Source: Mugil cephalus (taxonomy: Eukaryota > Chordata > Actinopteri > Mugiliformes > Mugilidae). From it: DNA of 64,000 nucleotides. The notes below the pieces were generated by a model. The model was not told where the DNA came from. It saw only the letters and a list, made by a program, of their open reading frames with translations, and did no database searches. Within the stretch, counting starts at the first letter, position 1, and each line of letters opens with the position of its first letter. Position numbers and translations under genes: made by a program. This document shows, piece by piece, positions 1 to 13,142 of the stretch. The stretch covers positions 25,727,501 through 25,791,500 of the forward strand of contig NC_061772.1 in the NCBI RefSeq assembly GCF_022458985.1, given 5' to 3'.

Positions 1-2851
1 TTGTCCATCTACATGGACATAAATTAAATGCACACATGGGTTTCACAGTGTATATGATGGTAGCTGCTATTTTTCTAAGCTTTTAGTCTAGATAACTAGC
101 TAGCATAAGGCTAGCATAAGGCTAGCTTAACTTTAAACTTCCTTTTAAAGCATTGTTGGGTGTTTTTGAGATCAAGGTTTACATTAATGATGGTATGACT
201 TTATTTTTCCTACATAAAATAACATCCAAGAGAGACATTTACCTCACATAATAAGGAGAAATCATCCAATTCTTCCTTTTAATTTTTTTGCTTGCTTTTA
301 ATTTGTTCTCTGGGGAAACGGTGGAGTTCCACCTTTCTTTTCCTGATCCTCTGTGGCATATCTTAACTTTTAATCCAATTCTCTGTTATTGCCACTTCTC
401 TACAGGTGAATATTGGTTAGATGTATCTTACATGGCGCCCATGAAACATGTGACCAGCTCCGAACCAATCAGCATAGAGAGATAGCTCAGACGGTCTATC
501 CCCTAGTTGGCCAGACTCTCACTAATATACGCCTCTGATGCAGGTGACAGATTAGCTTAGCATAGTTTCCCGGGTCAGCCTGTTTACTTTCACGTTACTA
601 GCCATGCCAGTCAATCAAGATTCTCTCCACTGACCTTTGCCCCGGCATTTTGTGATATATTCTATACGAGTGTCAGCTCATTTTTCTGTATCGTACTGTA
701 GTGACTAAGAAGGGCACGCCTGCACTCAGCCAATACTCAGCAGTGTAGACAGTGCATCAGTTGATATTCACTGCATGAAATCACACCTCAGTCCTCCTGA
801 CTTCACCAGAAGACAAGGTGAGGCTGGAAATAGCAAAGATACATTTAATGATAGTGAGACAGAGCTATAGTTAGTATTCATGAAGAGACACGCCACCCCG
901 ACGCCTGTTCCGCTGCGGAGGGACATGGCTGGCCAAACACAGCAGCTTGAGGTAAATGCACAGAGGTAGTTTATAATGTTTGGGAGCTATAAACATTCTG
1001 CCCTTGGCTCTTCCCTAGCAGACGGACCATGGAGAATTTTACTACTGCCATAAAGCATGTTCATCTTCCGCCTCTCCTCTTGCTTCCCCTCGCTTATAAC
1101 ACACACAGAAACATGCGCATACACAAACACACCCGCACAAGCCCCATCCGTGTCATATTTCACAAACACCTAGTGCATTAAAATGAAGGAGGTGAACAGG
1201 AATGCCTTTTGTAAACAGGTCGGTCCATGGCTCTCCTCACCGATGCACCGCTTCACTAAAGAGCAGCCAACACAAATAGGACGCTTTCATTAAGCCCTGA
1301 TACGTATCATTTTTGGCGTACGAGCGAACTAAAGCTGTGCTGATTACACATCTGTAATAATCCAATATCTTTTTCATTTGGCAGCAGCCTATATGAGTTT
1401 AAGCTTTAAACCGTATTCCACACGATTGGCCACTTGAAGACGCTGTGAAGTGGAAGTTACTGCTGGAGTTCAAGATGAGATGTACAATATTTGTTCAGAT
1501 CATTTAGGAATTTAATCTGAAACTTAATTAGCTGTGGTGGTGCGGTGTATAGCGCCTTTATGGGACATATAAGGAGGTTAAAAGTATAGTCACAGTTGCA
1601 TTTTCCTTGCATCCCCTGAAGGTGTACTGCATAAACACATAGATGGGCATGAAAATGCGTGAATTAAAATTGCATTCTGACAAACAAGTCATCACATTTA
1701 AAAATACTAATTCATTAGCAGCAGGAAGGTGTTGCAGTTGGCTCGCTCTCCCAAATACCAGTTAATTGGACAAATGAGGGCACACACCTGATACATTAAC
1801 ATTTTAGCAGATGAGAGCGCGACTCCTGCAGCACTAATGAAATAGTTGATTGATTGATTGAGATCAGCGTTGCTACAGATGTCCAGAAACAACCAGTCAG
1901 TCAGTCAGTCAGTCAAGGTCTTCTTTCTTTGACTCTCCACTGAGAATAAATCCGATAAATCCAACGCTCCGCACCTGGCATCGTCGTTTTCCAGTCGAAG
2001 AGTTCACTAAGACAGTTTAACGCCTTCATCTCTCGCCTTTGTAAATTCAGCGTTCTTCCTGTAACAGATTTTATGAGCCGCTCAGTGACTGAAACGTCCG
2101 AGCGACAGCAGGCGGCGATGATCCGCGACCTTAATTTGTGACGTCCAAGGGACAGCGCACATTAAGGGGTTCCCTGGTTGAATTACTCATAAGAACGGCA
2201 ACAAGGAGGAAAAAGTAGGAAAAAAATCAACTTTAATTAGAGACAATGTCAGAGGGGAAGTCAGATGGGACAGAATCTGACCACCAGTCAAAAAGCTAAA
2301 CAAATGAGAAGAGACAAGGCACAGATGCAGTGATCAGGTGTGGTGGCAGGTCTACTTCTGAGGAATCGTAAGTGTTCTTGTATGTAAATTTTACTAGAAA
2401 GATGATACAGAAACGGGAAAAGTCAGAAGATCTGAGCCTTGTGTCATTATAATCTTTGAAGGTGCATCGCAAAGGGAACTCTTGTTGTACTTTATTAGAC
2501 CAACACGTTTTTCCTCGCATCCTTCATCAGGGCCATAAAAAATAAATTTAAAAAAAGTAATACATTTTAACGTCCATTTTCCCAAGGGGTATAAATGAGA
2601 ACTTCTTAATTAACCTTCTTTCCAGCCTGATAAAACGATTGGCTTGAAACCAGATGACCATATGCCCAAACTCACTCTGGAAGTGTCCTGTTTGTCTGAT
2701 ATGACCTGCATATGGGAATGGATGTGATTAGTGTTGTTTACTCTTTCTGTCAGCGTAATCTGTCATTTCCATTAAGACAACTGTGCCTCAGACCAATTTT
2801 GAAATATTATAGCAGCAAATATTTTTTTGCAGAGACCACATCGAGGAAGTG
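1..2851. other. intergenic, no gene seen
   Basis: No open frame here looks like a conserved protein or has plausible splice partners. A (TCAG)n tract lies near 1,890-1,914. Around 2,490-2,535 is a stretch reading like the 'hybrid-site' tail of a retroelement (ACACG...CCTTCATCAGGGC), possibly the end of a Penelope-like element in reverse orientation. That last point is a weak guess. Confidence 0.5.
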
Positions 2852-3070
2852 CACAGATCAGCCACAACATTAAAACCACTGACAGGAGAAGTAGGTAACA
2901 TTGTGACACCTCGTGACAATTCATTGTTCTGATGGGAAACTTTTTGACCGGGCATTCGTGTGGATGTTATTTAGACATGTAGCACCCACCCAGACCAGAC
3001 CATGCAACCCCACCCCATAGCAGTGACACTCCTTGATGGCAGCAGTCCCCACCCCACCAGGAAGGGTCTG
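2852..3070 (+). mobile_element. Tc1-related short element, copy 1 (5' part)
   Basis: This begins with the family end CAGATCAGCCACAACATTA and follows the other copies through GACAGGAGAAGTA, the ATGTAGCACCCACC block and the CCCCATAGCAGTGACACTCC block, then stops matching. The 3' half is missing. It is one of ten loci in the window; the family is described at 22,654-23,118. Confidence 0.8.
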
Positions 3071-3224
3071 ACTGAACTACAAAAGCTCTCGATCCTCCAG
3101 AAATACTGCACTCCTAGTGATCATTAGCAGTCAGACTCACACATTCAGACATTAGCCCTCCTTTTCCAATTGTTTTCCTTTTGATCATTAACACTGGGGT
3201 GGTGGATTGGAAAAAAAGTTGTGA

Positions 3225-3252
3225 CCCCCCCCCCCCCCCCCCCCCCCCCCCC
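3225..3252. repeat. poly-C tract (C28)
   Basis: An uninterrupted run of 28 C residues follows GTTGTGA. Long C homopolymers are uncommon and error-prone in assembly, so the exact length is uncertain. Confidence 0.95.
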
Positions 3253-4427
3253 GAGAATTGTGTGCTGTTTGGTAATCGACACCTACAGGTGAGCTGTCGC
3301 GGTAACTATGGTGATTATGGACTTATGACTTGCTAAAATCTCCCCCCAGCTATGATCCTGCCTCGACGGTTTCGGTTGCGACGGCTTCTGCGCCGCAAAA
3401 TGAGGCTCGAGCAAGAGACAGTGCATTCATTTCCTCACACCAGAACCTATGCATTTTTTAAATCACCCTGCCAATTGGTTTTTAATTTCCTTTTTATTAT
3501 AGTAAATGCTCTTTTGCCTATAGGTTGATTGCCCTTATTTCAAATCGCTTTGAGTCGAGGCATATGCCAAATGAATGCAGAATTAATTTAATATTTTTTT
3601 ATGGTTAAATTAACGCCTTAATGATGGCTGTAATTAAGTTGCTATTTTTGGAAAACTGTTTCTCAGAGGTGAGTGAAAACCTGTGGGACCCAGAAAGATG
3701 CTGCGATAAATCCTCTTTATTTGCTCCTCTTTACACTCTCTGAGGCCTGGTTCTGCTTAACTCATAAGTTCTTTATTGAACTTCCCCGAGGGCCAATATA
3801 ACTTTGATTGAAAACAATACCCAAAAGAAGCGTTCCCTCCTCGTTTCCTCCTTCCTCTGAGCACTGCTTTTAAAAAGAGAGACTGCCAAACTCCGGTCAC
3901 AAGTGTCTGAGTCTTGTCCCCTTGTCATTGTCATTGTCACAGCATTTGCACACACAAGGACGTCATCCATCTCTCGTGCGTGTGATGTAGCGGATTCTAT
4001 TTTAATCAGTGCACCTGTCTACATAGGCCACGCAGCGGCTGACATTTATGAGCATAAAGAGCAAGTAAAACACATATTTTCACGCTTTGGGTCCATTATT
4101 CTGCCTTTTTAGCACAGAACTATGGTGACTGTGCACCCGGGTCTGACCCTCCTCTATAACTACGTTCTCGAGATTTAATAAGAACAAGAGTCTACAGTCA
4201 TGGTAGTGATTTCGTGGGGGGCTGGGCTTTGAGATAAATGTACAAAGTGACTGTGCTAACAGGGATATGCTAAAGAGATACAGCATATTTACTTTACATC
4301 CATCATAATTTTAGCTTTTGCAGTCTAGTCTGAGATGGAAAGGAAGAAACTGAGGCTCTAAAGTAAAAGTCAGAGGGGGCGCAATTATAACCTGCGTCCT
4401 CATATGGGGACATTAATAAAGGCTTAA
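3253..4427. other. intergenic, nothing recognised
   Basis: I see no supported exon, RNA gene or clear repeat in this stretch. Open frames are short and lack family motifs. Confidence 0.4.
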
Positions 4428-4766
4428 ACTTAACAAATTTTATCAAAAGTGACGAACTACAATTGGCAAGTATTCGTTTGAGGACATTATGACTTCATTA
4501 TTCACAATTCTGGTTTTGCACAGCCATGTTCAGATATTAAAATAAACTGTTTTATATTTTGTTACACATTGGGTGACTTCATTCTAGTAAAAATAATGAA
4601 ATAATCCCAGTGTCCACATATGAGGTAACTACTATATCATTACTTCTTGAATAAAGATTGTTAGTTTTTTTGTTGTTGTTGGTTTGTTTTAGGTCCTGCT
4701 AATTTCAAATACCTTGGAGAAATTAAAAATTCAGACCAAATAAAATTTTGGGTCTCATGAGGTTAA
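4428..4766. repeat. dispersed repeat D, copy 1
   Basis: This aligns by eye with 54,727-55,051. Shared blocks include TTTGAGGA...TTCATTAT, AATAATCCC(A/T)GTGTCCACAT, TTAGGTCCTGCTAAT and a GG(A/T)CTCA(T/G)GAGGTTAAT-like end, in the same order and at similar spacing. The family is unknown to me. The second copy lies in a lims1 intron. Confidence 0.7.
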
Positions 4767-6762
4767 TGGAAAGTTGTATGGATTTATTTCGTTTGTTGAA
4801 CAAGTGCGGTGCTTTTGTTCCATCCAAAATATTTAAAAAATAAATCTCAAACCGAACCTAAATATTTAAGCTATTTTAGGTCTCTTAGAGGAATATCAAT
4901 GCATGCACAACTATAAGGGTGCAGAATTGCATGTAGCCAAATTAAAAAAATAAAATTTACCCATCTAACCCATTCATAGAGTCTGTTTCTTCATCTGTTG
5001 ATGATCAACTTTAAGTGCAGCAGCAGCATTCGCTGTAAATCTCCCTTTTAAGAAGTTCTCAATAGGTCAGGTAAGGAAGGGGGTCCGTGTCACTATGCTT
5101 TCATCTTAAATGCCTTTACTGGAGCACTGCAGTGGAGCACTTTGGTGCTTGCTATGGAGCGTTGTCCTGCATAAAAATCATGGAGTTCTTGAAAGATGTA
5201 GATTTGTTCTTGTAGCACTGCATAAGGAAAATGTCTTCTAAAAACTGGCAGTAGGTCTGGGAGCTGATTTTGAGTTCATCTTCAACTCGAAGAGGTCCAT
5301 CTAGCTCGTCTTTAATAATAATAATAATAATAGTACCAGTCGATACCGCTCCACCTCGAAGTGGAGCTCTGGGACCTTAATGGGTCCATCCATCTGGTCC
5401 GCCAAAAGTCTCATTTCAGCCCTTAAAACTTTTGAAAAATCCAATATTTCCTGTCTCAGTTTTGATGTTTAAAGGTATGGGTCTTGTTCAGTGATGGTTG
5501 AGTTTCAGCCTTCCTTGCCGTGGCCATGTCTCTGAGCGGTGAACACCTTGTACCTCTGGAGACTCCAGGTAGGTGGTTATTCTGGAGTATTACAGCACTG
5601 GAGGATAATGGGTTCCTTCACGTTTTAATTGTCTCAAATCATTAGCAGTTAATTTGCATCCTTCTTTCTCAACACGTTTCTTGCAACCCTGTTGACCATT
5701 TTCAATGAAACATTTGAAATTGCTTAGATATTCAAAGACTTTGCAATTATGCATACCGTTATGTAAGGTCCTTACACCACAACCTCCTTAAGTACACGAA
5801 CGCACATTACCTGGTATGCTTAAATCCAATGAGCATTCAAGGTTATACAGCTTGGAGTTGGAAAATATGCATAAAAATTATAAAATTGTGCACACAGTAT
5901 AAATGAATGGTGAGGTTTAAATGTGTGAATTCAACTTGTATGACATTCCAACTAATAGTAGTTCAAATATTTGACTAAAAATAAGGCAAAGTCAGTCCAC
6001 TTCTGGGAATCAGGAGGGTCATGTGTACAAAACCTACAGCAGATGTTTCAGATTAAGTGGAAACCTGCCAGTATAGAGTCATTCAAATCTCTCCTCTGGA
6101 TAGAATCAATGTTTATGAATAAAACTTTGTGAAAATCTATTCAGATTTGTAAGTGGCTTCCCTGCCCAGTGAACATAACACTAAAATTGCTTACAGAAAA
6201 AAATGGTTGGATTCTCATTATCAAGAGACTGTGAAGAGCAAAATGAAGACAGCTGCAAATCCATTTAAAGCCATGTTCAGTCCTATTAGCAACTTTAAGG
6301 ACCAATTTTCAGTGAAACATTTTTTTAAAAGCTGAAAATGTCTGTCCAGATTTTTTTTTTTAAAGATGTGACCGGAGTGAAAAGCACATAGAGCAGAGAA
6401 AAAGAAAGAAAAAAAAAAGCCAGAGAGGACCTTGTGGTCCTCAGTGTCAAATGCAGGACAGATGCTACATGAGAATCTGTAGCAATTAACAAAGTCTTTA
6501 CTACCCTGGTGAGTGCAGTTTAAGTTGAGTGTTTGCTTCTTAACTCAGACTGAAATCGATCAATAGGAGGGCACAGATGGGCTGGCTAGCAACCACTTTT
6601 TGTGAAAGTTTAGATTTGAACGATTTTACTCCTCAGCTACAGTGCAGAGGTACTGCAGAGTTCTTTGAACTTTGCTCGTGCAAAATATTATATATGTTCA
6701 TGCACTCATTTTTTACCCCCCACATGCATGTAAACATACTGAGTTACTCTGCTGGCATATGC
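4767..6762. other. intergenic, probably degraded repeats
   Basis: No gene is supported. Between about 5,030 and 5,760 the sequence has the feel of an old DNA transposon, with a short (AAT)n at 5,313-5,332, but I cannot match it to a family. The frame at 6,153-6,335 has no recognisable motif. Confidence 0.35.
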
Positions 6763-7662
6763 TTTGGGTCCAATGGGTTAAAGGGAGTGATCATCCCTAT
6801 GTGCACACAGATACTTAAACGGTTTATTATCTAGTGAATTTAGAGGCCAGGTCAACACCTTGGGCTGTTCTTTGTATTTTTTAGTTGTTCCAAAACTGTT
6901 TGTCAAGAAATAGAGGGGGTGTAGAGGTGAGGACCCAAATGCAGGACTGAATGAGGAAGGGAGTTCCAACAAAGGGTATTTAATGAAAAACAAAAGGTGC
7001 TGCAGGCATGGCAGAAGAATACAAAATACAAAAATCAGCAAGAGTCATGGACATGGCTTGAAACAAGGAACATGGCACGGAGGAAGTATCATCAGGTAAC
7101 ACGTGGAGAAAAAAATCATCAGGTAACACAACAAGACAAGTAATAAAGGGAAGGCAGGGCTATAAATACACAAGAGGGCTCAGGGATGACAGGTGAAACA
7201 GATCAAGACAATGACACCAGGAGAAAACGATTAACAATCAAGAGACAAGGACGCACAAGATAGGAAATCCAAAAACTTAACAAAATAAAACAGGAAACAC
7301 AACCTGACACAGACAGACATGACAAAACCACAAGGAGGCACGACAGACAGGAAACTAAGAAACGTGACAAAATAAAACAGGAAACAAAACATGATTCACA
7401 AAATAAAAGACAGATACAGCCCATGACACTGTCTTTGTGTGTGTCTGCGTCAGGTTGTGTCCTGCTAGGGATGTTTTCTGCCATCAAGGAGTGTCATTGC
7501 TATGGGTTGTGGGTCCCTGGTCTGGTCTAGGTGGGTGCTACATGACTAAGTAACATCCACGCGAATGCCAGGTCCAAACGTTTCCCAACAGGACTGTCAA
7601 TGTAAATGTTATTTACTTCTTCTGTCAGTGGTCTTAATGTTATGGCTGATCCGTGTGTACTG
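6763..7662 (-). mobile_element. Tc1-related short element, copy 2, split by a nested insertion
   Basis: Read on the minus strand this is the same family as 22,654-23,118. The end near 7,650 carries GTCAGTGGTCTTAATGTTATGGCTGATC. The conserved block GGAGGCCAGGTCAACACCTT, the minus-strand trace of a transposase LTWP motif, lies near 6,845. The copy is interrupted at 6,901 by a 526-bp insertion of another family and resumes at 7,435. The far end near 6,763 is truncated. Confidence 0.85.
6902..7427. mobile_element. nested element of the GTCA/TGAC family, copy 1
   Basis: This 526-bp insert starts GTCAAG and ends CATGAC. It is bounded by the 7-bp direct repeats ACTGTTT (6,895-6,901) and ACTGTCT (7,428-7,434). 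It interrupts a Tc1-related element exactly where other copies read on without it. It shares blocks with 12,188-12,614: GAGGACGCAAATGCAGGACTG-like start, GGGCTATA, CAATGACACCAGGAGAAA, AACAAAATAAAACAGGAAAC, and an ACAGA...TGAC end. There is no coding capacity; it is a non-autonomous element of unknown superfamily. Confidence 0.8.
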
Positions 7663-9370
7663 GAGGACGAGAAAATGTGAACATGTTACAAGCTGGAAAA
7701 TCCGAACCACCAATAAAAACAACACAAACAAATGGCAAAGTATTAAAAATAGATTGACAAAATAGGACCCTTGACCTTAACTCCTGGTTGGATGGTGAAC
7801 GGCGTAGCAACACAAAACCATGAGAGGTTTACACCAGCCCGGGCAAAATGCACGCATGGCGGTTTGGAGCATCAAAAAGAATTATAAACGCGTGAAAGTT
7901 ACTCCAGCTGGCTGAACCTCCTTCCCAGCGGCCCAAACCCCCACAAGCAGCATGTCAGTGAACCCCTACTGAGTGACGATGAAGGAGAAGGAATCCAGAA
8001 TCACACCACGTTCACAAAGCACATCCTCGCGTACACATATAAAAATATAATATGTATAAAAATATGTATGTACTATAATGAGCAATTAACACCTAATTTA
8101 TCCTACTTTCTTTTCTAAACTGTGAACGTTTTCGCAAATCACATTTCTGACTCACTGCAACCATGGCAACACTGTACTTCCCGATTCTTGTAGAAGTTTA
8201 TATTTGCTCCCACAAGTCAAGACTTTCAGCACATTTTACAGTGTAGTTTTACTTGCTAAGTTTTTTGAAAAAAAAAAACTAAACAAAACAAAAAAAAAAG
8301 AGATAAAATTATTCTCAAATTTCAAATTTTGATAAAAATGAATCAAGCTGCTTCCTGAGTAATAAAGAATTGGCAGAAAATATGTTTTTGCAAAATTTCC
8401 TACCAAGTGAAATTCTTAAATTGAACTTGAAGTTTTATCACATACCAGCCACTGTCAGTTGTAGATGAATTTTATTTGGCTTTTTTGGCGATTAAAAGAA
8501 AACATTGAAATGAGACAAACAACAACGCTCACACTTCATATCAGCTCAGACAAATTTGTAATGCATCGTCAGTTTGAGCCTGGATAACGTTATGTGTTGC
8601 ACTAAATCGAGACTAAAAATTATGTGAAGTTAATCCTTATTTAGGGAATTCTTGTTACATGCTAATGCTAACTGTGAGCTAACTCAGCGTTAACTCAACG
8701 TTACCCTCCACAGTGGTTATACTTACTTCTTGTAATGTTTTTGTTGTAAGTATATGAGTAAGTGTATTAGTATGTTCTCTAAAATATACATTTTCCTCGT
8801 ACATTCTTGCCAAAACAGTCCTTTGAAACATGCTAACAGCCATTTATAGGCTATAGTGTTTGAGATGTGTTGCATCCAGTTAAGCCCCGCCCCTCAAAAA
8901 ACGTCACATTGTTTACAAAGTAGTCTTATAGTGTTATAATAAAAGCCTCCTGCTGACTTTCAGACAAACAGCTGATTCATCCTTGCCGATTTCGTTTTTT
9001 TTTTTTTTTTCTTTGCTTCTAACTGTAATTTTTAAGAGTGCATCTTCGTCCAACATTACAACCCTCATTTTGCTCAGAGCCACTGACCTTGTCCTATCAC
9101 ACATTCACGTCCGTTGAAAGGTACTCTGGCAGGAGGCCATTAGCGCTCGTGTTTGTTGCTGCTTCTGAAGCTCGAGCTGTTGCTTTGTAGAGACGCCCCG
9201 CTCTTTGAAGCCCTCTCACTGCCAATGTTTTGTCCAGGGTGTTGAGTTGTCTGTGGGGCCGGCACAGTTAGTTCACACCAGTTCAGCTGGCGGCCCAGAA
9301 TAATCCGGTGCCTTTATAGTTCTGGAAAGGTGATTTGGTATGCATTAAAGCAGGAACAGTTGCGGCTTTA

Positions 9371-9407
<37 letters not shown>

Positions 9408-9952
9408 AAAGCTTCAATGTGTGAACTTTTCAAAGACAAATTTTCTTCCAGAGGGGTATTTTAAAATGAGATAGTAACACTTGACAAACATCCACATTTT
9501 TCCTAGTATGCGCTCATCTCTTGCTCATAGACCGGAAAATCAGGCTAGCTTTTAATGCAAATAAGTATTTTTATCAGCAACAAAAAAAAAAAAAAAAGAG
9601 CTTTCAAAGCTGTTATGATTAGATGTGTGGCATTTAGCATGTGTGGGAAGGCCCACAGTATTTTGGCTGTAAAAAGCATCGGCTCATCAGTTGGAAAGCT
9701 GAAGCGAGCAGCAGGTGTGTGCCTGTTGCTAGGCAGCATCAGAAATGTTCAAAGGCACAGCTGAAAACAAGGCCCCGATAACATTTGACAGTAACACTAA
9801 AAGAATGATCACTTTTGTGCGGCTTTTTTAAAGGAGCCGCCCGGTGAAGAGTCTGCGACAAAGGTGAAAAGTCTATTTTTAATGTACGGGAAGAAGTTGT
9901 GAGAAGAAACAAGAAAATAGATTAAAAATGGGAAACGCTGCTCATTCATTAA
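7663..9952. other. intergenic, nothing coding
   Basis: AT-rich sequence with A/T homopolymers (8,270-8,300; 8,993-9,011; 9,374-9,404). No gene or family recognised. Confidence 0.4.
9374..9404. repeat. poly-T tract
   Basis: An uninterrupted run of about 31 T. It could be the tail of a minus-strand retroposon, but no body of such an element is clear beside it. Confidence 0.9.
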
Positions 9953-10243
9953 TTCATTCATTTTCTGTAACCGTTGTCCTCTGGAGGGTCGTCGGGGGGG
10001 AGCTGGAGCCCATCCCAGCTGTCATTGGGCGAGAGGCAGGGTACACCCTGGACAACCATTCACACCTACGGCCAATTTAGAATCACCGATTAACCTAACG
10101 AGTGTGTCTTCGGATGGTGGGAGGAAGTACCCGGAGAGAACCCACGTGGACACAGGGAGAACATGTAAACGCCACACAGAAAGTGCGTCAAACCTTTTCG
10201 CTGTGAGGCATCAGAGCCAACACCGTCCAACTGTGCCGCCCCA
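9953..10243 (-). repeat. fish SINE/LINE-tail-like interspersed repeat, copy 1
   Basis: This has the blocks of a repeat abundant in fish: CATTTTCTGTAACCG, CTGGAGCCCATCCCAGCTG, GGTACACCCTGGACAA, CACACCTACGGCCAATTTAGA, GGGAGAACATGTAAACGCCACACAGAAAG and GTGCCGCCCC. A shorter copy in the opposite orientation lies at 55,961-56,138. Assignment to a non-LTR-mobilised family is from memory; the exact family is uncertain. Confidence 0.75.
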
Positions 10244-12180
10244 ACGCTTTTCACCTTAACAATTTATTTTTTGAAAATAAAGGTCATCCTGTAATCGTCT
10301 GTAAGTAATTAGTCATTTGAAAAAAAAAAAGAAAGAAAAGCTAAACTAAAACCGTGTGCAGATTTGTCACCTTGGACACGGTGAAGTCGCTATGAATATA
10401 AATATCGATACTTATGATACCAGATCTTTACGCTCTAAAATCGATTCTCAAATCAAAATATTGATACTTTTGATACTTCGGTCATTCGAGGTAATGCATA
10501 TCATTAACAGGAACACACTGGAAAGTAATTAAACTATTGAGTTGTGGCAACACAACAAAACCTTGTGAAACACCTCAGGTTAAACCACAACACAGAATAT
10601 GAGGCGTTTATGATGAGGAGGACAGAAGAGGAGAGAACAGGGTCACAATTAAGATGCAAGTTTTCATTTTATAGTAGTTCTTAATAGTATAGCAATTATT
10701 TATTTTAATGTTCTCATTATTTTCCTCGTTCCTTTTTTCAGTGTTTTAGCGTTTGTATCGGATCAGAACGGAAATCAGTGGCATCAAAGCTTCGCTGTCT
10801 GGTTTCCTGCTTTAACCGTCCGTTATCATTTATAATCAAAGACACATTAGAAGTCAAAGCCTGACCTGACTTCATGTATCACACGTGGACTGAAAAGACC
10901 AGGAGGAGGTTTTGGGTTCTTAGAGATCATGGATAACGCTTTAAACCACGTCAGTACATGATGTTTTCTGTTCTCTTCCTGCACTGAGGCATCAACTCAA
11001 GCCTGAAATGGGAGTGGTGGGCAGACACAAATCTGCTGGTCTGGTTTTTGGAGCTCACACGTGTTTTCCAACAGAGCCACATCAACTTCAAATGCGTCAG
11101 AAGAAAACAGACAACAGCTAAATTCAGACATGCGAAATAACAAAAAAACTGTTCTAACTTTGGCTGAGGCTTTACGTAGGATCCTGTCATCCAGGGAGAA
11201 AAAAAAAAGGCTTTTCAGGACCTGAACATCTAAATAAATAAATAAAAAAAGGGTGTGAATCTTGTCCTGAATTATAGTCTCTCTTGTTTTTGCCTTTTTG
11301 CCTGTCAGGTGGTATGTATATTTTCTGGTGTGCAAAAAATAAGGCATCACAGCCTGCAGCTGAGAGGTTTAAAAGCCTGCCTTGAGTGTATTTTGAATGC
11401 AATCAGACTTTAGGATGGCACAAAAAAAAAGAGAGAAAGAAATTACTAAAATAAGAGCACAGGCTGGAAATAGCTGTAGCTATCCTTTAGGTGGTGAAGG
11501 TTGCAGAGAAGAAATAATACAGAGAATAATATAGACTTAAGAGACAGCTGCACTCAATGCAGCCTCTCAGAGAATTACTAGATGCTCAGTCTGCACTCAG
11601 GGGGTGGAACAGTTTGATTGGCATCTCTCAGTAAGTCAGATGAGTTGCTCTGGGGCCTCATTTCCAAGCTACAAGATGTGTTAGTTCATCCTTACAAAAG
11701 ATTAGCACGTTATCTTTTTCCAGACAAGTCATACGGATCCCTGTGAGTTACGGCGTACTGTACGCACTGATGAAATCTGTATGCAATTATGTTTAATCAC
11801 TCGCTTCCCAGGGTTTTTTCTTTTTGCTTTAAGTGTCGTCTCTGATGCTTGGACAGTGCGTAGACATTTTCTACCTTTCACAGAACCCTCTTTTATTCGT
11901 TGAATAGATGGATGTTATTCTGGACTGCAGATGATGTGATATGATGTTGAATTTTTTAAGCAAGTAGTCTGAAAACGGCCTGGCTTAAGGAAGTCCAGTT
12001 ATGAGTGGATTATAAATTAGGTACAGGAACAAGAGCAGGTCTTAAATAATTGTAGTTCCTGTTCCTGACATTTCTTCCCATGTTTTCTCTGCGCCTACTG
12101 CTCTCATTTTTCTTGCTTCTACTTTTCTGTCATAAAGAACCAGAAAGAGCCAAAGCTTTCCTGAAACGTGTCCTCCATGC
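10244..12180. other. intergenic, nothing coding
   Basis: Overlapping open frames of up to 117 codons on the minus strand (10,951-11,402) lack motifs and overlap poly-A-rich sequence. I treat them as chance. Confidence 0.4.
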
Positions 12181-12187
12181 AAAGACT

Positions 12188-12614
12188 GTCAGATGGGTCA
12201 GGGAGGGTGTGGGGGGGTTGAGGACGCAAATGCAGGACTGACTGATCAGGAGGCTCGAACAAAAAGTATTTAATAATGAACAAAAGGCGCTGCGTACGGC
12301 AGGAAAATCCAGAAATCAAAGAAAGAATCATGGATGCGGCCTGAAGACACGGGACATGGCGTGGAGACATAGAACGTGGACGAGATGACATCAAGAGACA
12401 TCAATGACGAGACAATAGACAAAGGGAAAAAGCAGGGCTATATAGACACACACAGGCTCAGGGACAAGACACAGGTGAGACAGATCAGGCCAATGACACC
12501 AGGAGAAACCAATTAACAATCAAGGAACACAGACAGGAAATCCAGAACTTAACAAAATAAAACAGGAAACACAAAACATGATCACAAAGTAAAAGACAGA
12601 CACAGAACCGTGAC
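12188..12614. mobile_element. GTCA/TGAC-family element, copy 2
   Basis: A 427-bp element flanked by the perfect 7-bp direct repeat AAAGACT (12,181-12,187 and 12,615-12,621). It starts GTCAG and ends CGTGAC. The internal blocks are collinear with 6,902-7,427, including the ATGCAGGACTGA start region, AGCAGGGCTATATA and AACAAAATAAAACAGGAAAC. It is non-coding. The exact duplication of the target supports transposition as a discrete unit. Confidence 0.85.
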
Positions 12615-12989
12615 AAAGACTCACTTCGTGTGTTCCTCTGAACCTCAACATCCTATTTTAACTCTTTTAATTCGACCGTTCATCCCTCCTCTTGGGTCCT
12701 GGGTCGTTTATATAAACTACCTTTGTTAGTGAATGTGTAACTAATTCCATAAAAAAAACTGGTGGTCACTAGTTTTGTGTAAAGATCTGTCCACACGTGA
12801 AGATATTTCGATCGTCAACTCATCATCTTGCAGCTGACAGCCAGACACCAGTGGATGCTGCAGGCTCTGGTTGCCTAGGCAACCCCCTTGTATACATATC
12901 CTCTCTTAAATGTTTCAGAGTGAAAACAAGCAGAAGATAAAAAACTGACTCGTGTATGGAAAGAGAAAAGTAAAAGAAGTTGCCTTCAA

Positions 12990-13142
12990 AACCGTTCTGG
13001 TGACAGGATGTTGTCAGTGGGGGGGTCTTTGGGTCCTATGGGTGGAGGGGAGGGGCCTCTCTGTGGATCATCCCACAGATACTTGCTCAGTTTGGGATCT
13101 AGTGAATTGCGAGGCCAGGTGCTGTTCTTTGTGTTTTAAGAA
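12990..13142 (-). mobile_element. Tc1-related short element, copy 3 (internal fragment)
   Basis: This carries the family's middle part (GACAGGATGTTGTCAGTGGG, the CCCACAGATACTTG block and GGGATCTAGTGAATT...GAGGCCAGGT) without either end. Confidence 0.75.

Noticed and set aside
10951..11402. Three overlapping minus-strand open frames
   Set aside because: They overlap each other and A-rich runs, and have no motifs.
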